Of a stretch of 64,000 bases of DNA, positions 36,681 through 45,791 are shown piece by piece. Under the pieces are notes generated by a model that worked only from the letters and a program-made list of their open reading frames with translations, was not told the origin of the DNA and ran no database searches. The position numbers and the translations under genes are program-made. The stretch covers positions 124,001 through 188,000 of the forward strand of contig NZ_VOJI01000007.1 of NCBI RefSeq assembly GCF_007923445.1. Reading direction: 5' to 3'. Within the stretch, counting starts at the first letter, position 1, and every line of letters begins with the position of its first letter. Source of the stretch: Puniceibacterium confluentis (GTDB taxonomy: Bacteria; Pseudomonadota; Alphaproteobacteria; Rhodobacterales; Rhodobacteraceae).

Positions 36681-37151
36681 TCAGGTCGGCTCCTCGATGA
36701 TGTGGTCTTCCCAGTCGTCTTCATTGACCTCGAATTCGGCAACGGTGCGGTGCTGCATCGACACCCCGGCCGCGTGCACCGACTCGGGGGTGCCCGAAAT
36801 CAGCGGGTGCCAGTCGAACAGCGGCTTTCCCTCCCACAGCAACCGGTAGGCACAGGTCTGCGGCATCCAGTAGGCGTGGGTGTCGATGTTGCCGGGCTTG
36901 AGCACGATGCATTCCGGCACGAACTGGTGACGGATCGGGTACTGTGCGCAGCGACAGGTGGTGTCATCGAACAGGCGGCAGGCCACACGGGTCAGCTCGA
37001 CCTGGCCGGTGTCTTCGTCTTCCAGCTTGTTGAGACAGCATTTGCCGCAGCCGTCACACAGCGCCTCCCATTCCTCGGCGGACATCTGGGTGAGTTTCTT
37101 CTTTTCCCAGAAACGCTTTTTCAGCCCTTTGCGCGGAATCGGATCGCTCAT
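36681..37151 (-). CDS. YcgN/YkgJ-family cysteine-cluster protein
   Basis: UPF0260-type protein with probable zinc or iron-sulfur binding, function unknown. The 156-residue protein has CDGCGKCC (C32, C35, C38, C39) and further conserved cysteines C58, C66, C68, C81 and C100, plus YPIRHQFVPECIVLKPGNID and WMPQTCAYRLLWEGKPL, which are diagnostic for the family. It is the middle gene of ribF-ycgN-ltaE: its start overlaps the ribF stop by four bases (37148-37151). Confidence 0.88.
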   Translation of the reverse strand: MSDPIPRKGLKKRFWEKKKLTQMSAEEWEALCDGCGKCCLNKLEDEDTGQVELTRVACRLFDDTTCRCAQYPIRHQFVPECIVLKPGNIDTHAYWMPQTCAYRLLWEGKPLFDWHPLISGTPESVHAAGVSMQHRTVAEFEVNEDDWEDHIIEEPT

Positions 37152-38080
37152 AACGTGGCCAGGATCTGGCGGGTGCGGACGACGTCGGCCGCCATCTGGC
37201 GGGTCAGGGCCTCAAGGCTGTCGAACTTTTCTTCCGGCCGCAGAAAGTCGACAAGGGCCACAGACAGGGTGGCGCCATAGAGGTCGCCCTTGAAATCGAG
37301 CAGGTAGGTTTCGAGGTTGGCATGGTTGGTGCCGAACATCGGCCGCACCCCGATCGAGGCCGCCCCCTGATACTGACCCTGGTGCGGGCCGTCGGTCACA
37401 TCGACCAGCACGGCATAAACCCCGAACCGGGGCGGGTGCAGCCCGTCTATGCTCATGTTTGCGGTTGGGTAGCCCAGCTCGCGGCCGCGCTGTTCGCCGC
37501 CAATCACTGTCCCCTGGATCCGGTGCCAATGGCCCAGCTGCGCGGCGGCGTCGCGCGGGCGGCCGTCGCTCAATGCGGCACGTATCGAGGTCGAACTGAC
37601 TTCTCCGGCACTGTTTTCCAGCAAATTTGCGATGGTGACGCCAAAGCCCATTTCCGCGCCAAAGCGGACGAGGTCCGCGGCCTTGCCGGCGCGCCGGTGG
37701 CCAAAGCAAAAGTCCGCACCAACAACCACATGACGCAGGCCCAGCCCCTCGGCCAGCACCTTGTGGGCAAAGGTCTCTGGCGACAGCGCGGCAAGGGCGG
37801 CGTTGAACTTCAGCTCGTAGAGCCGGTCGACGCCCAGTTTGGCAAGCCGCGAGGCGCGCGCCGTGGGGCCCATCAGCCGAAAGGGCGGTGCCTCGGGTGC
37901 GAAATACTCGCGTGGATGCGGCTCGAAGGTCACAACGCCCAGCGGGGCATCGGGCACCGCCCGACGGGCCAGGTCGATCACCGACTGATGGCCCAGATGC
38001 ACGCCGTCGAAATTGCCGATCGCGGCGCTGGCGCCGCGGTCGCTGGCTGCGACGAACTGATGATCCCGGATAATCCGCAT
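37148..38080 (-). CDS. ribF: Bifunctional riboflavin kinase / FAD synthetase
   Basis: Makes FMN and FAD from riboflavin and ATP. The 310-residue protein has the N-terminal nucleotidyltransferase motif IGNFDGVHLGHQSV (about residue 21), FCFGHRRAGKA, and a C-terminal riboflavin kinase domain with ELGYPTANMSIDGLHPP and GVYAV. Length is normal. First gene of the ribF-ycgN-ltaE operon; MRIIRDHQ is the likely start. No FMN riboswitch was seen upstream. Confidence 0.93.
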   Translation of the reverse strand: MRIIRDHQFVAASDRGASAAIGNFDGVHLGHQSVIDLARRAVPDAPLGVVTFEPHPREYFAPEAPPFRLMGPTARASRLAKLGVDRLYELKFNAALAALSPETFAHKVLAEGLGLRHVVVGADFCFGHRRAGKAADLVRFGAEMGFGVTIANLLENSAGEVSSTSIRAALSDGRPRDAAAQLGHWHRIQGTVIGGEQRGRELGYPTANMSIDGLHPPRFGVYAVLVDVTDGPHQGQYQGAASIGVRPMFGTNHANLETYLLDFKGDLYGATLSVALVDFLRPEEKFDSLEALTRQMAADVVRTRQILATL

Positions 38081-38195
38081 GGGGCGAGGGTTAGCCGGGC
38101 ATCACCGGCAACGCAAGACGCGACACTGCGGTATTGCCGCCGCTGCGGCGGTGACGTCTGTCCCGCCGCGCGACTGCCGTTGCCCTGGGCAGTGT

Positions 38196-38639
38196 TCAGT
38201 CGAATTTTCGGCTCGGTGCCAGCACCGTGGCTTCGCCGATCAGGACTTTCTTGCCATCGACAGAGCAATGGCATTCCAGTTTCACCCGCCGCTTGGTCAG
38301 GTCGATGTCGATCACCTTGACCTCGGCATAGACCGTGTCGCCGGGGCGCACCGGGGCGAGGAATTTCAGCGTCTGGCCCATGTACACCGTGCCATGGCCG
38401 GGCAATTGTTCGCCGATGACGGCCGAAATCAGGCCGGCAGTCAGCATCCCGTGGGCAATGCGGCCCTCGAAAATCGTGTCATTGGCGTAATCATCATCGA
38501 GATGCACCGGGTTCCGGTCTGTCGAAACTTCGGCAAAGAGCTCGATGTCACGGTCTGTCACCTGTTTGCGCAGGTACCGGGACATGCCCATCTCGATGTC
38601 TTCGATGCAGATGGTTCCACGCGGCAGGTTATCGAACAT
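38196..38639 (-). CDS. MaoC-family (R)-specific enoyl-CoA hydratase-like protein
   Basis: Hot-dog-fold hydratase/dehydratase of 147 residues acting on acyl-CoA substrates. The family signature is clear: D-x4-H motif in STDRNPVHLDDDYA (catalytic Asp/His), followed by FEGRIAHGMLTAGLIS with the oxyanion Ser/Gly. The exact CoA substrate is not deducible. I chose ATG 38639 (MFDNLPRG) because GGAG is six bases upstream; ATG 38651 is an alternative. Monocistronic with its own candidate promoter. Confidence 0.88.
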   Translation of the reverse strand: MFDNLPRGTICIEDIEMGMSRYLRKQVTDRDIELFAEVSTDRNPVHLDDDYANDTIFEGRIAHGMLTAGLISAVIGEQLPGHGTVYMGQTLKFLAPVRPGDTVYAEVKVIDIDLTKRRVKLECHCSVDGKKVLIGEATVLAPSRKFD

Positions 38640-38666
38640 GTCTGACTCCATTTTCGTTGGCCCGGT

Positions 38667-38697
38667 AATAAATAGGCGAGATGTCACTCTCCTCAAG
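38667..38697 (-). promoter_or_regulatory. Candidate promoter for the MaoC gene
   Basis: On the minus strand CTTGAG (38697-38692) is followed after 15 bases by CCTATTTATT (38676-38667). This fits an RpoH-type -35/-10 pair, or a sigma-70 reading TTGAGG plus TATTTA at 16 bases. It lies 28 bases before the ATG. Which sigma factor uses it cannot be told from sequence. Confidence 0.45.
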
Positions 38698-38894
38698 CAA
38701 CTTTATTACTTCGCAAGCGCAGAAAATCAAGCAATACCTTTGGCGCGACAGGGCGCTTTGCCCGCCGGTGGCGGTTTTGTCGCAGATCCTCGGCGCAGGT
38801 GAACGACGCCCGAAGGCCCGGCGCAGGGCTCGGGTCAGGTCTTGGCAGACGCAATTGTGGGCGTTTTCTGCCCTGTGCCCGAATTCCGCGCGCT

Positions 38895-39767
38895 TCAGCG
38901 CAGAAAGCCGATGGCAAAGCTCGGGGTGGTTTCGGCAGTTTGCAGATACGTGGCAAGGGCGTCCGGGTCGGGCTGTTCCCTGGTCTTGGTCTCGGCCGCC
39001 GCGAGGCCGCCGGTGATGAACAGCGAATCGATGTCTTCGCCCATTGCACCGGAAATGTCGGTGTGGATGCCATCGCCGATGGCAAGGATGCCGCTGTTTG
39101 CCACAGCGCGACCCAGTTCGGCGAGGCGGCGGCGGGCAAGGTCATAGATCGGCGGATGCGGTTTGCCGAAATAAAGGCTCTCTCCGCCCATCTCGGTATA
39201 AAGCTGCGCCAGCGCACCGGCACACCATTCGCGCGAGTCGCCACGGTCAACGACAATGTCGGGGTTGGCACAGAGCAGTTTCAGGCCGTTCTGCTTGGCC
39301 AGCAGGAACTGCGGGCGGTAGATGGCCGGATCGGCCAGCGGATCTACGGGGCCGCAGCAGACGATGCCTTCGGCCTGCTCCAGCGGCACCTGGGTGATCT
39401 CGACCGGGTCGCTGACCACCTTCAGGGGCATGAAAAAGCCCTGTTCGTGCGGCTGGCCGATGAACCACACCTTCTGGCCGACCACGCCGGTGAACATTGC
39501 GGCGCGGGCTGAATCGCCGCTGGTGGCAATGGTGTCCCAGGCATCGTCAGGAACGCCGAACCGGGCGATCTGCTTTTCAACATTCACCCGGGGCTGTGGC
39601 GAATTGGTGACCAGCACCACTGCTCCGCCACCCTTGCGATAGGTCTGAAGCGCGGCCACGGCCGATGGAATGGCCCGGACACCGTCGTGGACACAACCCC
39701 AGAGGTCGACGAACAGCGCGTCGTAGCGGTCTGAAATCTCGGAAAGGGACTGGATCAACTGGGTCAT
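38895..39767 (-). CDS. HAD-superfamily class IIA hydrolase (TIGR01459 type)
   Basis: Phosphatase of the NagD-like HAD group, 290 residues. The catalytic Asp lies in ALFVDLWGCVHDG (nucleophile in DLWGCVHDG); VLVTNSPQPR gives the Thr/Ser of motif II; KPHPPIYDLA the Lys of motif III; and AIGDGIHTDISGA the acidic motif IV. Substrate is unknown; relatives dephosphorylate small sugar phosphates or nucleotides. The ATG at 39767 (MTQLIQS) was chosen; upstream extensions are Arg/Pro-rich. Confidence 0.88.
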   Translation of the reverse strand: MTQLIQSLSEISDRYDALFVDLWGCVHDGVRAIPSAVAALQTYRKGGGAVVLVTNSPQPRVNVEKQIARFGVPDDAWDTIATSGDSARAAMFTGVVGQKVWFIGQPHEQGFFMPLKVVSDPVEITQVPLEQAEGIVCCGPVDPLADPAIYRPQFLLAKQNGLKLLCANPDIVVDRGDSREWCAGALAQLYTEMGGESLYFGKPHPPIYDLARRRLAELGRAVANSGILAIGDGIHTDISGAMGEDIDSLFITGGLAAAETKTREQPDPDALATYLQTAETTPSFAIGFLR

Positions 39768-39872
39768 CGGGCAGGGTCCTGACATGGGAAGGGGCTTGCG
39801 GAACATATGCACCCGCAGGCCCGTCTTGACCACCATCGGCTGCGTCCGGTTCCGGTTGCGGCGCGCCGGTGC

Positions 39873-39895
39873 AAAAAGGGCTGCCGTGGCAGCCC
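39873..39895 (-). terminator. Rho-independent terminator of ppaC
   Basis: Reading the minus strand, GGGCTGCC-AC-GGCAGCCC forms a perfect 8-bp stem, directly followed by TTTTT. It begins 27 bases after the ppaC stop codon. This is the clearest intrinsic terminator in the window. Confidence 0.88.
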
Positions 39896-39921
39896 CTGGT
39901 CTTGCGGTCCGGGCCCGGGGC

Positions 39922-40842
39922 TCAGACCTTGAGGCTCGGGATGATCTGCTTCTTGCGGCTCATCACGCCGGGCAGCACCACGGTGTCACCGGAAACAGTT
40001 GCGCCAAAGCTTTTCTCGGCCACGGATTTCACCAGGTCGTTGGGCACCAGCAATGTTGCCTCTTCGTTGAGGATGTCGATCACGAAAAGCAGCACCTGAT
40101 CGGCGCCGTCCTCTTTGGCGACATCCACCATCGAAGCCATCAGGCTGTCCTTGCGGTCCAGCACGATTTTCGGCGCGGTGGTTTCCAGCACCGAAACCCG
40201 GAAGTCGTGGCCGTCGACGGTGTATTCCTTGGAATCCATCCGCAGCAGTTCGGCATCCGAAAAGGACGAGACATCCGATTTTGCAGCAAACATCTCGGCG
40301 GCATAGGCCGGGATGTCCACGCCCAGTTCACCGGCCAGAGCTTGCGCCACGGCGGTGTCCTCGGGGGTGGTGGTGGGGCTGCGGAACTCCAGCGTGTCGG
40401 ACAGGATGCAGGTCAGCATGGCGCCCTTGATGGCCCGGGGGGCCTTGGCCATGTCTTCGCCGATCATCTTGTGCATCAGGGTCGCGGTGCAGGCCAGCGG
40501 CTCGATGCGGATCTCGATCGGGCCTTTTGTTTCCAGCCCGCCGACGAGCTTGTGATGGTCGATGATGCCGCGGATATCGGCCTTGTTGATCGAGGCAGGC
40601 AGTTCTGCCGGATTGTTGGTGTCGACAATCACCACCGGCGCCCCGGCTTCGACATCGGCGATGATCGCCGGCTTGTCCAGGGACCAGTGGCGCAGCATGA
40701 AGGCGGCTTCGGTGTTGGGTTCGCCAAGCAGGACCGGTGTTGCCGCTTCGCCACGGATCTGCGTCAGATACCAGGCCCAGATGATCGCACTGCCGGTGCT
40801 GTCTGTGTCAGGGGATTTATGGCCAAAGACTTGCGTTGTCAT
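39922..40842 (-). CDS. ppaC: Manganese-dependent inorganic pyrophosphatase (family II)
   Basis: Hydrolyses pyrophosphate to phosphate, driving biosynthesis. The 306-residue protein belongs to the DHH superfamily: VFGHKSPDTDSTGSAI (metal-binding His and Asp), VIVDTNNPAELP, and the DHH in IRGIIDHHKLVGG; the C-terminal DHHA2 domain ends with SRKKQIIPSL, the substrate-binding RKKQ motif. All manganese ligands appear present. Family II enzymes are less common in alphaproteobacteria than family I. Monocistronic, with a strong intrinsic terminator. Confidence 0.93.
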   Translation of the reverse strand: MTTQVFGHKSPDTDSTGSAIIWAWYLTQIRGEAATPVLLGEPNTEAAFMLRHWSLDKPAIIADVEAGAPVVIVDTNNPAELPASINKADIRGIIDHHKLVGGLETKGPIEIRIEPLACTATLMHKMIGEDMAKAPRAIKGAMLTCILSDTLEFRSPTTTPEDTAVAQALAGELGVDIPAYAAEMFAAKSDVSSFSDAELLRMDSKEYTVDGHDFRVSVLETTAPKIVLDRKDSLMASMVDVAKEDGADQVLLFVIDILNEEATLLVPNDLVKSVAEKSFGATVSGDTVVLPGVMSRKKQIIPSLKV

Positions 40843-40987
40843 CGGGGGTCCTCGCGATTGCGGAAAGCTGTTTCGCGGGCGTTATATGGGGGCGGTTGCG
40901 GCTTGTCACCTGCCGCTGCGGCACTGCGGCAATTGCGGGCCTTGTGCGGAGGGACCGGGCCACAACCGCTGGCGCGGCGTGGCGCGG

Positions 40988-42136
40988 TCAGCGGGGGGCG
41001 GGGGGGTCGGCGCGGTTGTATGGCGTCCAGTCGGTGATGTCGGGATAATACCTGTCGCGCCACTGACGTACGCGGGGGTTCATCACCCGGCGCCACAGCG
41101 GCGGGACCAGCGCGGCAACCGTCATCACCGGATAGCCGTAAGGCAGCTGCGGGGCGTCGTCGGCTGCATAGGTCTGCAACAGCGGAAAGCGGCGATCAGG
41201 CTTGTAGTGGTGATCCGAATGGCGCTGGAGGTTGATCAGAAGCCAGTTCGTGGCGCGCTGGCAGGCGTTCCAGGAATGCCGCGGCAGGACGTGTTCATAC
41301 CGACCGTTGCCCAGGTGCCTGCGGGTCAGCCCATAGTGTTCGACGTAGTTCACCAGTTCGAGCTGCCAGATCGCGACAAATGCCTGCGCGACAAAGCAAA
41401 GCAGGCCGGTGGTGCCGCCGAGCAGGAGCGACAGCACCAGCATCGCCGCCTGAAGCCCCAAGTAACGCCAGAACGGGTTGCTTCGGTGTGTCCATGGCAG
41501 GCCCCTGCGGTCGAGCATGTCGCGCTCGGCCCGGAAGGACGAGATCAGCGACTGGCGCAGGACACGCGGGAAAAACCGGTAGAACCCTTCGTTGTAGCGC
41601 GCTGTCACCGGGTCGCGTGGTGTGCCGACATAGCGGTGGTGCACCAGAAGATGTTCCGAGCGGAAATGCGAATAGAGCACCATGGCCAGCAGCAGGTCGG
41701 CCATCCACCGCTCGAACCGGTTCTTCTGGTGCATGAGCTCGTGCGCATAGTTGATGCCGATCGTGCCGGTCATCACACCGCAGCCGAAGAACACGCCGAA
41801 GGTCTCGAGCCCCGACAGGTGTGTCGCGCGGGCCACGTACCAGATCAGCGCAAACAGGCTTAGAAATTGCAGCGGTGTCCAGATCAGGGTGATGGCGCGG
41901 TGCCAGACCAGCAGCGCGGCGTCGGTCTGCGGGTCGGGATTGTCGAGGTCCAGCCCGAGCAGCGCGTCAAGCAGCGAAAACAGATACCAGGTGAGGACGG
42001 GCGTTAGCAGGATCCAGGCACCGCCTTTTGCGGCGCCAAGCCAGACCAGCGGAATCAGGGCGAGCGAGATCCAGAACGGCAGCGCGGCCGGCAGGCGACC
42101 CTTTGGTTGGTCCTGGGCGGTGTTCTGGTCGGTCAT
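40988..42136 (-). CDS. alkB: Alkane 1-monooxygenase (AlkB)
   Basis: Integral-membrane di-iron hydroxylase converting medium-chain n-alkanes to 1-alkanols. The 382-residue protein has about six membrane segments and all histidine boxes: NYAHELMH (box I), SEHLLVHHRYVGT (box II, where AlkBs have EHxxGHH), NYVEHYGL, and LQRHSDHHY (box III). The box II glycine of canonical EHLGHH is replaced by LVHH, as in many roseobacter AlkBs. No rubredoxin gene is nearby, so electron transfer partners are elsewhere. ATG 42136 has GGAGG six bases upstream. Confidence 0.9.
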   Translation of the reverse strand: MTDQNTAQDQPKGRLPAALPFWISLALIPLVWLGAAKGGAWILLTPVLTWYLFSLLDALLGLDLDNPDPQTDAALLVWHRAITLIWTPLQFLSLFALIWYVARATHLSGLETFGVFFGCGVMTGTIGINYAHELMHQKNRFERWMADLLLAMVLYSHFRSEHLLVHHRYVGTPRDPVTARYNEGFYRFFPRVLRQSLISSFRAERDMLDRRGLPWTHRSNPFWRYLGLQAAMLVLSLLLGGTTGLLCFVAQAFVAIWQLELVNYVEHYGLTRRHLGNGRYEHVLPRHSWNACQRATNWLLINLQRHSDHHYKPDRRFPLLQTYAADDAPQLPYGYPVMTVAALVPPLWRRVMNPRVRQWRDRYYPDITDWTPYNRADPPAPR

Positions 42137-42190
42137 CACAGGCCTCCTGCCCGGTTATAGGATGCGGCAGCGCATTGCCAAAGGACAACG

Positions 42191-43246
42191 TCACGTTCCC
42201 TGCGCCAACGCCAGTGCCTTGCGCATGACGGTTGGCAGATCCTCGGGGCTGAAATCGGGCGATTCAATGAAATCGCCGCGCTCGGGGCGGCGTTCCATCG
42301 GCACCAGCGCCGTCCTGACCGTCAGGCGCAGATGGAAATGGGTGAAGGTGTGGCGCGCCTCTCCGGCCACGGTCTTCCACTCGGCGCGGATCGGCGGCGC
42401 CTCTTGCGGCGCTTCGTTCCACTCGGATCCCGGCCAGCCCAGCATCCCGCCCAGCAGGCCCTTGTCGGGGCGGCGCTCGAGCAGCCAGGCGCCGTCGACG
42501 CGGCGGACAAGGTAGGCCACGCCCAGCCGAGTGGGTTTGCGTGCCTTGGGCGATTTTTTCGGCAGCTCGCTTTGCGTGCCTGCGGCCCAGGCCATGCAAG
42601 AGCGCCGCCACGGGCAGAGTCCGCAGGCCGGATTGCGTGGCGTGCAGATCGTCGCACCAAGGTCCATCACCGCCTGGGCATAGTCGCCGGGGCGCAGCAC
42701 CGGCGTCAGTGCGCGGGCGCGTTCGGTCAGAATCGGTTTTGCCGAGGGCAGCGGAGTGTGTTCGTCGTAAAGCCGCGCCATGACGCGTTCGACATTGCCG
42801 TCCACCACCGTCTCGGGCAGATCATGGGCGATGGCGGAAATCGCGGCGGCGGTGTAGGGGCCGACACCGGGCAGGCTCAGCAGCACGGCCGGATCGTCCG
42901 GAAACACGCCATTGTGGTCCAGGGTCACGGCGCGGGCACATTTCAGCAGGTTGCGGGCCCGGGCGTAATAGCCAAGCCCGGCCCAGGCGGCCATCACCTC
43001 CGCGTCTTCGGCGGCGGCCAGGTCGGTGACGCGCGGCCAGCGGTCGGTGAAGGCCTCGAAATAGCTTTTCACGGCTGCGACCGTGGTCTGCTGCAACATG
43101 ATTTCCGACAGCCAGATGCGGTAGGGATCGGGACGCTGCCCCGCCGCCCGCGCTGCCGGACCGACACGCCAGGGCATGGCGCGGGCATGGCGGTCGTACC
43201 ATTCAAGCAGCGCCAGGGGGTCGGCAGGTTCACGTGGCTTTGACAT
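42191..43246 (-). CDS. mutY: Adenine DNA glycosylase
   Basis: Removes adenine mispaired with 8-oxoguanine. The 351-residue protein has the catalytic Glu in LSEIMLQQTTV, the helix-hairpin-helix LPGVGPYTAAAI, the catalytic Asp in PETVVDGNVERV, and the [4Fe-4S] cysteines CTPRNPACGLCPWRRSC in the MutY spacing C-x6-C-x2-C-x5-C. A Nudix-like C-terminal domain (GGMLGWPGSEWNEA) recognises the 8-oxoG strand. I chose ATG 43246; GTG 43258 would add four residues. Confidence 0.94.
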   Translation of the reverse strand: MSKPREPADPLALLEWYDRHARAMPWRVGPAARAAGQRPDPYRIWLSEIMLQQTTVAAVKSYFEAFTDRWPRVTDLAAAEDAEVMAAWAGLGYYARARNLLKCARAVTLDHNGVFPDDPAVLLSLPGVGPYTAAAISAIAHDLPETVVDGNVERVMARLYDEHTPLPSAKPILTERARALTPVLRPGDYAQAVMDLGATICTPRNPACGLCPWRRSCMAWAAGTQSELPKKSPKARKPTRLGVAYLVRRVDGAWLLERRPDKGLLGGMLGWPGSEWNEAPQEAPPIRAEWKTVAGEARHTFTHFHLRLTVRTALVPMERRPERGDFIESPDFSPEDLPTVMRKALALAQGT

Positions 43247-43339
43247 AAGTTTGAACACGTCCCATGGGTCGGCGCATCATCCGGACTGGCGTCTGTGGCA
43301 CGGGTCACTAGAATAGCACCTTGAGAGGGGATTCAACCC

Positions 43340-43855
43340 ATGGCCCGACGCCCGTCAAGCACCCGCGGATTCGCCCGCACGTCATCCCTGCTGCAGGGGC
43401 AGATCCGGCGCACGAGCGAGGCGCGCGGCTTTGCCCAGTCCAGATTGCTGACCCACTGGGCCGAAATCGCCGGCGAGGACATCGCCGCCATCTCGCGCCC
43501 GGTCGAGGTGGGCTACGGGCGCGGCGGAATGGGGGCGACGCTGACGCTTCTGACCACGGGGTCCAATGCGCCGATGCTCGAGATGCAGAAGCTGAAACTG
43601 CGGGAAAAGGTCAATGCGGTCTACGGCTACAATGCCATCGCGCGCATCCGCATCACCCAGACCGCGGCCACAGGGTTTGCCGAAGGACAGGTGTCCTTCG
43701 ACCACCGCCCCAAGGTGCAGGCCGCGGCAGAGCCGGACGCCGCCACGGTCGAACATGCCCGCGCCACCACCGGCGGTGTCGCGGACGCCGGGCTGCGTTC
43801 CGCGCTTGAACGACTGGCCACAAACATCATAATCAGATCGAAAGACCGGGCCTGA
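43340..43855 (+). CDS. DUF721 / DciA-like protein
   Basis: DUF721 protein of 171 residues; DciA, the best-studied member, loads the replicative helicase DnaB in bacteria lacking DnaC. The N-terminal part (SSLLQGQIRRTSEARGFAQS, then HWAEIAGEDIAAIS) and a K-homology-like core (LTLLTTGSNAPMLEMQKLKL) match the family. A role in replication is inferred by homology. GAGGGG precedes the ATG. It lies 30 bases upstream of the DsbA-type gene and is divergent from mutY. Confidence 0.8.
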   Translation: MARRPSSTRGFARTSSLLQGQIRRTSEARGFAQSRLLTHWAEIAGEDIAAISRPVEVGYGRGGMGATLTLLTTGSNAPMLEMQKLKLREKVNAVYGYNAIARIRITQTAATGFAEGQVSFDHRPKVQAAAEPDAATVEHARATTGGVADAGLRSALERLATNIIIRSKDRA

Positions 43856-43884
43856 GGCCCTCTCTGACAAAAAAGGAACTGCTC

Positions 43885-44559
43885 ATGAAACGGATGATCC
43901 CCATCACGGTGCTGGCGCTTGGCCTGATCGCAGGCGGCGGCTGGCTGCTGACGCAGCCGCGCACCACCACCACCGCCACTGGCCAGGAGATCAGCCTGCC
44001 GGGCGCTGCCGTGGCACAGGAGGCCGGAGCCGCTGTCGAAATCATCGAGATGTATCAGGGCGAGGCCGATGCCCCGGTCGAGGTGATCGAATACGCCTCG
44101 TTCACCTGCCCGCATTGTGCCAATTTCCACGCCACGGTCTATGACCAGCTCAAGGAAAACTACATCGACACCGGCAAGATCAAGTTCATCTACCGCGAGG
44201 TCTATTTCGACAAATACGGCATGTGGGGGTCGATGATCGCGCGCTGTGAGCCGACCAAGTTCTTCGGCATCACCGACCTGCTCTATGATGGCCAGAACGA
44301 CTGGGCCCGCGCCGGCTCGGATGGCGCCATCGCCGATGGCCTGCGCAAGATCGGCCTGCTGGCCGGCATCGGCAAGGATCAGCTCGATGCCTGCCTGAGC
44401 GACGGCGACAAACTGCGCTCTCTGGTGGCCTGGTATCAGGAAAACGCCACCCGCGACGGCATCGAATCGACGCCTTCGTTCCTGATCGACGGCAAGAAGT
44501 ACTCGAACATGAACTATGCCGACTTCTCGGCCATTCTGGACGAGAAACTCGGCGGATGA
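43885..44559 (+). CDS. DsbA-family thiol:disulfide oxidoreductase
   Basis: Periplasmic thioredoxin-fold oxidoreductase of 224 residues. It has an N-terminal membrane anchor or signal (residues 5-22), then the redox motif CPHC (C75-C78) in EYASFTCPHCANF and a cis-proline in IESTPSFLIDGKKY. EVIEYASFTCPHCANFH is typical of the DsbA/BdbD group. AGGAA precedes the ATG. The stop overlaps the CoA-transferase start by four bases (44556-44559), although the two functions seem unrelated. Client proteins may include c-type cytochromes, but that is only inference. Confidence 0.88.
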   Translation: MKRMIPITVLALGLIAGGGWLLTQPRTTTTATGQEISLPGAAVAQEAGAAVEIIEMYQGEADAPVEVIEYASFTCPHCANFHATVYDQLKENYIDTGKIKFIYREVYFDKYGMWGSMIARCEPTKFFGITDLLYDGQNDWARAGSDGAIADGLRKIGLLAGIGKDQLDACLSDGDKLRSLVAWYQENATRDGIESTPSFLIDGKKYSNMNYADFSAILDEKLGG

Positions 44560-45677
44560 CAGCGGCGCCCAACGGCCCGTTGGCCGGTCTCAAGGTGATT
44601 GAGCTTGCCCGCATCCTGGCCGGCCCCTGGGCCGGTCAGACCCTGTCGGACCTGGGCGCCGAGGTGATCAAGGTCGAGGCGCCGCAGGGGGACGACACCC
44701 GCAGGTGGGGCCCGCCCTTCATCGACCGCGACGACGACCACACCGCGGCCTATTTCCATTCCTGCAACCGGGGCAAGACCTCGGTCACCGTCGATCTGGC
44801 CAGCCCCGAGGGGCAGGAGACGATGCGCGATCTGGTCCGCGACGCCGATATCCTGATCGAGAATTTCAAGGTCGGCGGACTGCAGAAATACGGCATGGAT
44901 TATGCCAGCCTGTCACAGATCAATCCCCGGCTGATCTATTGTTCGATCACCGGCTTCGGCCAGGACGGCCCCTATGCGCACCGCGCCGGGTATGACTACA
45001 TCATCCAGGGCATGTCGGGCCTGATGTCGATCACCGGTGATCCCGGGGGGCAGCCGCAGCGCGCCGGGGTGGCGGTGACAGACATCTTTACCGGCGTCTA
45101 TTCAGTGGCCGGCATTCTGGCCGCCCTGTACCAGCGTTCGGTGACGGGCAAGGGCCAGCAGATCGACATGGCGCTGCTGGACGTGGCGGTGTCGGTCACC
45201 GCCAATCAGGCGATGAACTACCTGGCCACCGGAACGCCGCCGGGGCGGATCGGCAACTATCACCCGAACCTCACCCCCTATCAGGTGTTCGACTGCAGCG
45301 ATGGTTTCATCATCATCGCCACCGGCAACGATTCCCAGTACCAGCGGCTGTGCGGGTTGCTGGGGCTCGACGACATGGCGGCCGATCCGGCCTACCTGAC
45401 CAATGCCGACCGGATCGCAAACCGCTCCGAGATGACCCGCCGGCTGACCGGGGCAACGCTGCGGATGACCAAGGCGGACCTGCTGGCCGCCTGCGAAGGC
45501 GCGGGAGTTCCGGCCGGACCGATCAACAACATGGCCGAGGTCCTGGCGGACCCGCATGTCCAGGCCCGCGGTATGCAGATTGCCCCCGAAGGTGTCCCCG
45601 GCCTGCGTGCGCCGTTCCGGTTCTCGGATGCTGATCTTGTGCTGGACAGGGCCTCGCCCCGGCTGGGCCGAAGCTGA
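44556..45677 (+). CDS. CaiB/BaiF family III CoA-transferase
   Basis: Moves CoA between carboxylic acids, via a mixed anhydride on a catalytic Asp (likely the D of RAGYDYIIQGMSG). The 373-residue protein starts GPLAGLKVIELARILAGPW, the family motif, and continues with LGAEVIKVEAP, NRGKTSVTVDL, FGQDGPYAHRAGYD and GKGQQIDMALLDV. Substrates are not predictable. Its ATG overlaps the stop codon of the DsbA-type gene. It is convergent with the saccharopine genes and separated from them by a G/C-rich hairpin region. Confidence 0.88.
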   Translation: MTAAPNGPLAGLKVIELARILAGPWAGQTLSDLGAEVIKVEAPQGDDTRRWGPPFIDRDDDHTAAYFHSCNRGKTSVTVDLASPEGQETMRDLVRDADILIENFKVGGLQKYGMDYASLSQINPRLIYCSITGFGQDGPYAHRAGYDYIIQGMSGLMSITGDPGGQPQRAGVAVTDIFTGVYSVAGILAALYQRSVTGKGQQIDMALLDVAVSVTANQAMNYLATGTPPGRIGNYHPNLTPYQVFDCSDGFIIIATGNDSQYQRLCGLLGLDDMAADPAYLTNADRIANRSEMTRRLTGATLRMTKADLLAACEGAGVPAGPINNMAEVLADPHVQARGMQIAPEGVPGLRAPFRFSDADLVLDRASPRLGRS

Positions 45678-45743
45678 CACGCCTCAACGCGGTCGTCGCC
45701 AGGCGCGCGCGCCCGGTCCCCGTGGCCAAATATCCCGGGGGGG

Positions 45744-45763
45744 CCGGGGGGCTGGTCCCCCGG
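45744..45763. terminator. G/C-rich hairpin between convergent genes
   Basis: CCGGGGG/CCCCCGG with a six-base loop, in the gap between the CoA-transferase and saccharopine genes. On the minus strand the flanking CGGGATATTTGG recalls intergenic sequences that I have seen repeated in roseobacter genomes; this cannot be checked here. A shared terminator is likely but unproven. Confidence 0.45.
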
Positions 45764-45791
45764 TCCCGTCGCCCGCAAAACCCACCCGGCC

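Noticed and set aside
45721-45791. Possible mobile-element remnant in the G/C-rich gap
   Set aside because: No transposase fragment, target-site duplication or second copy in the window; it is better read as a terminator-type hairpin region.
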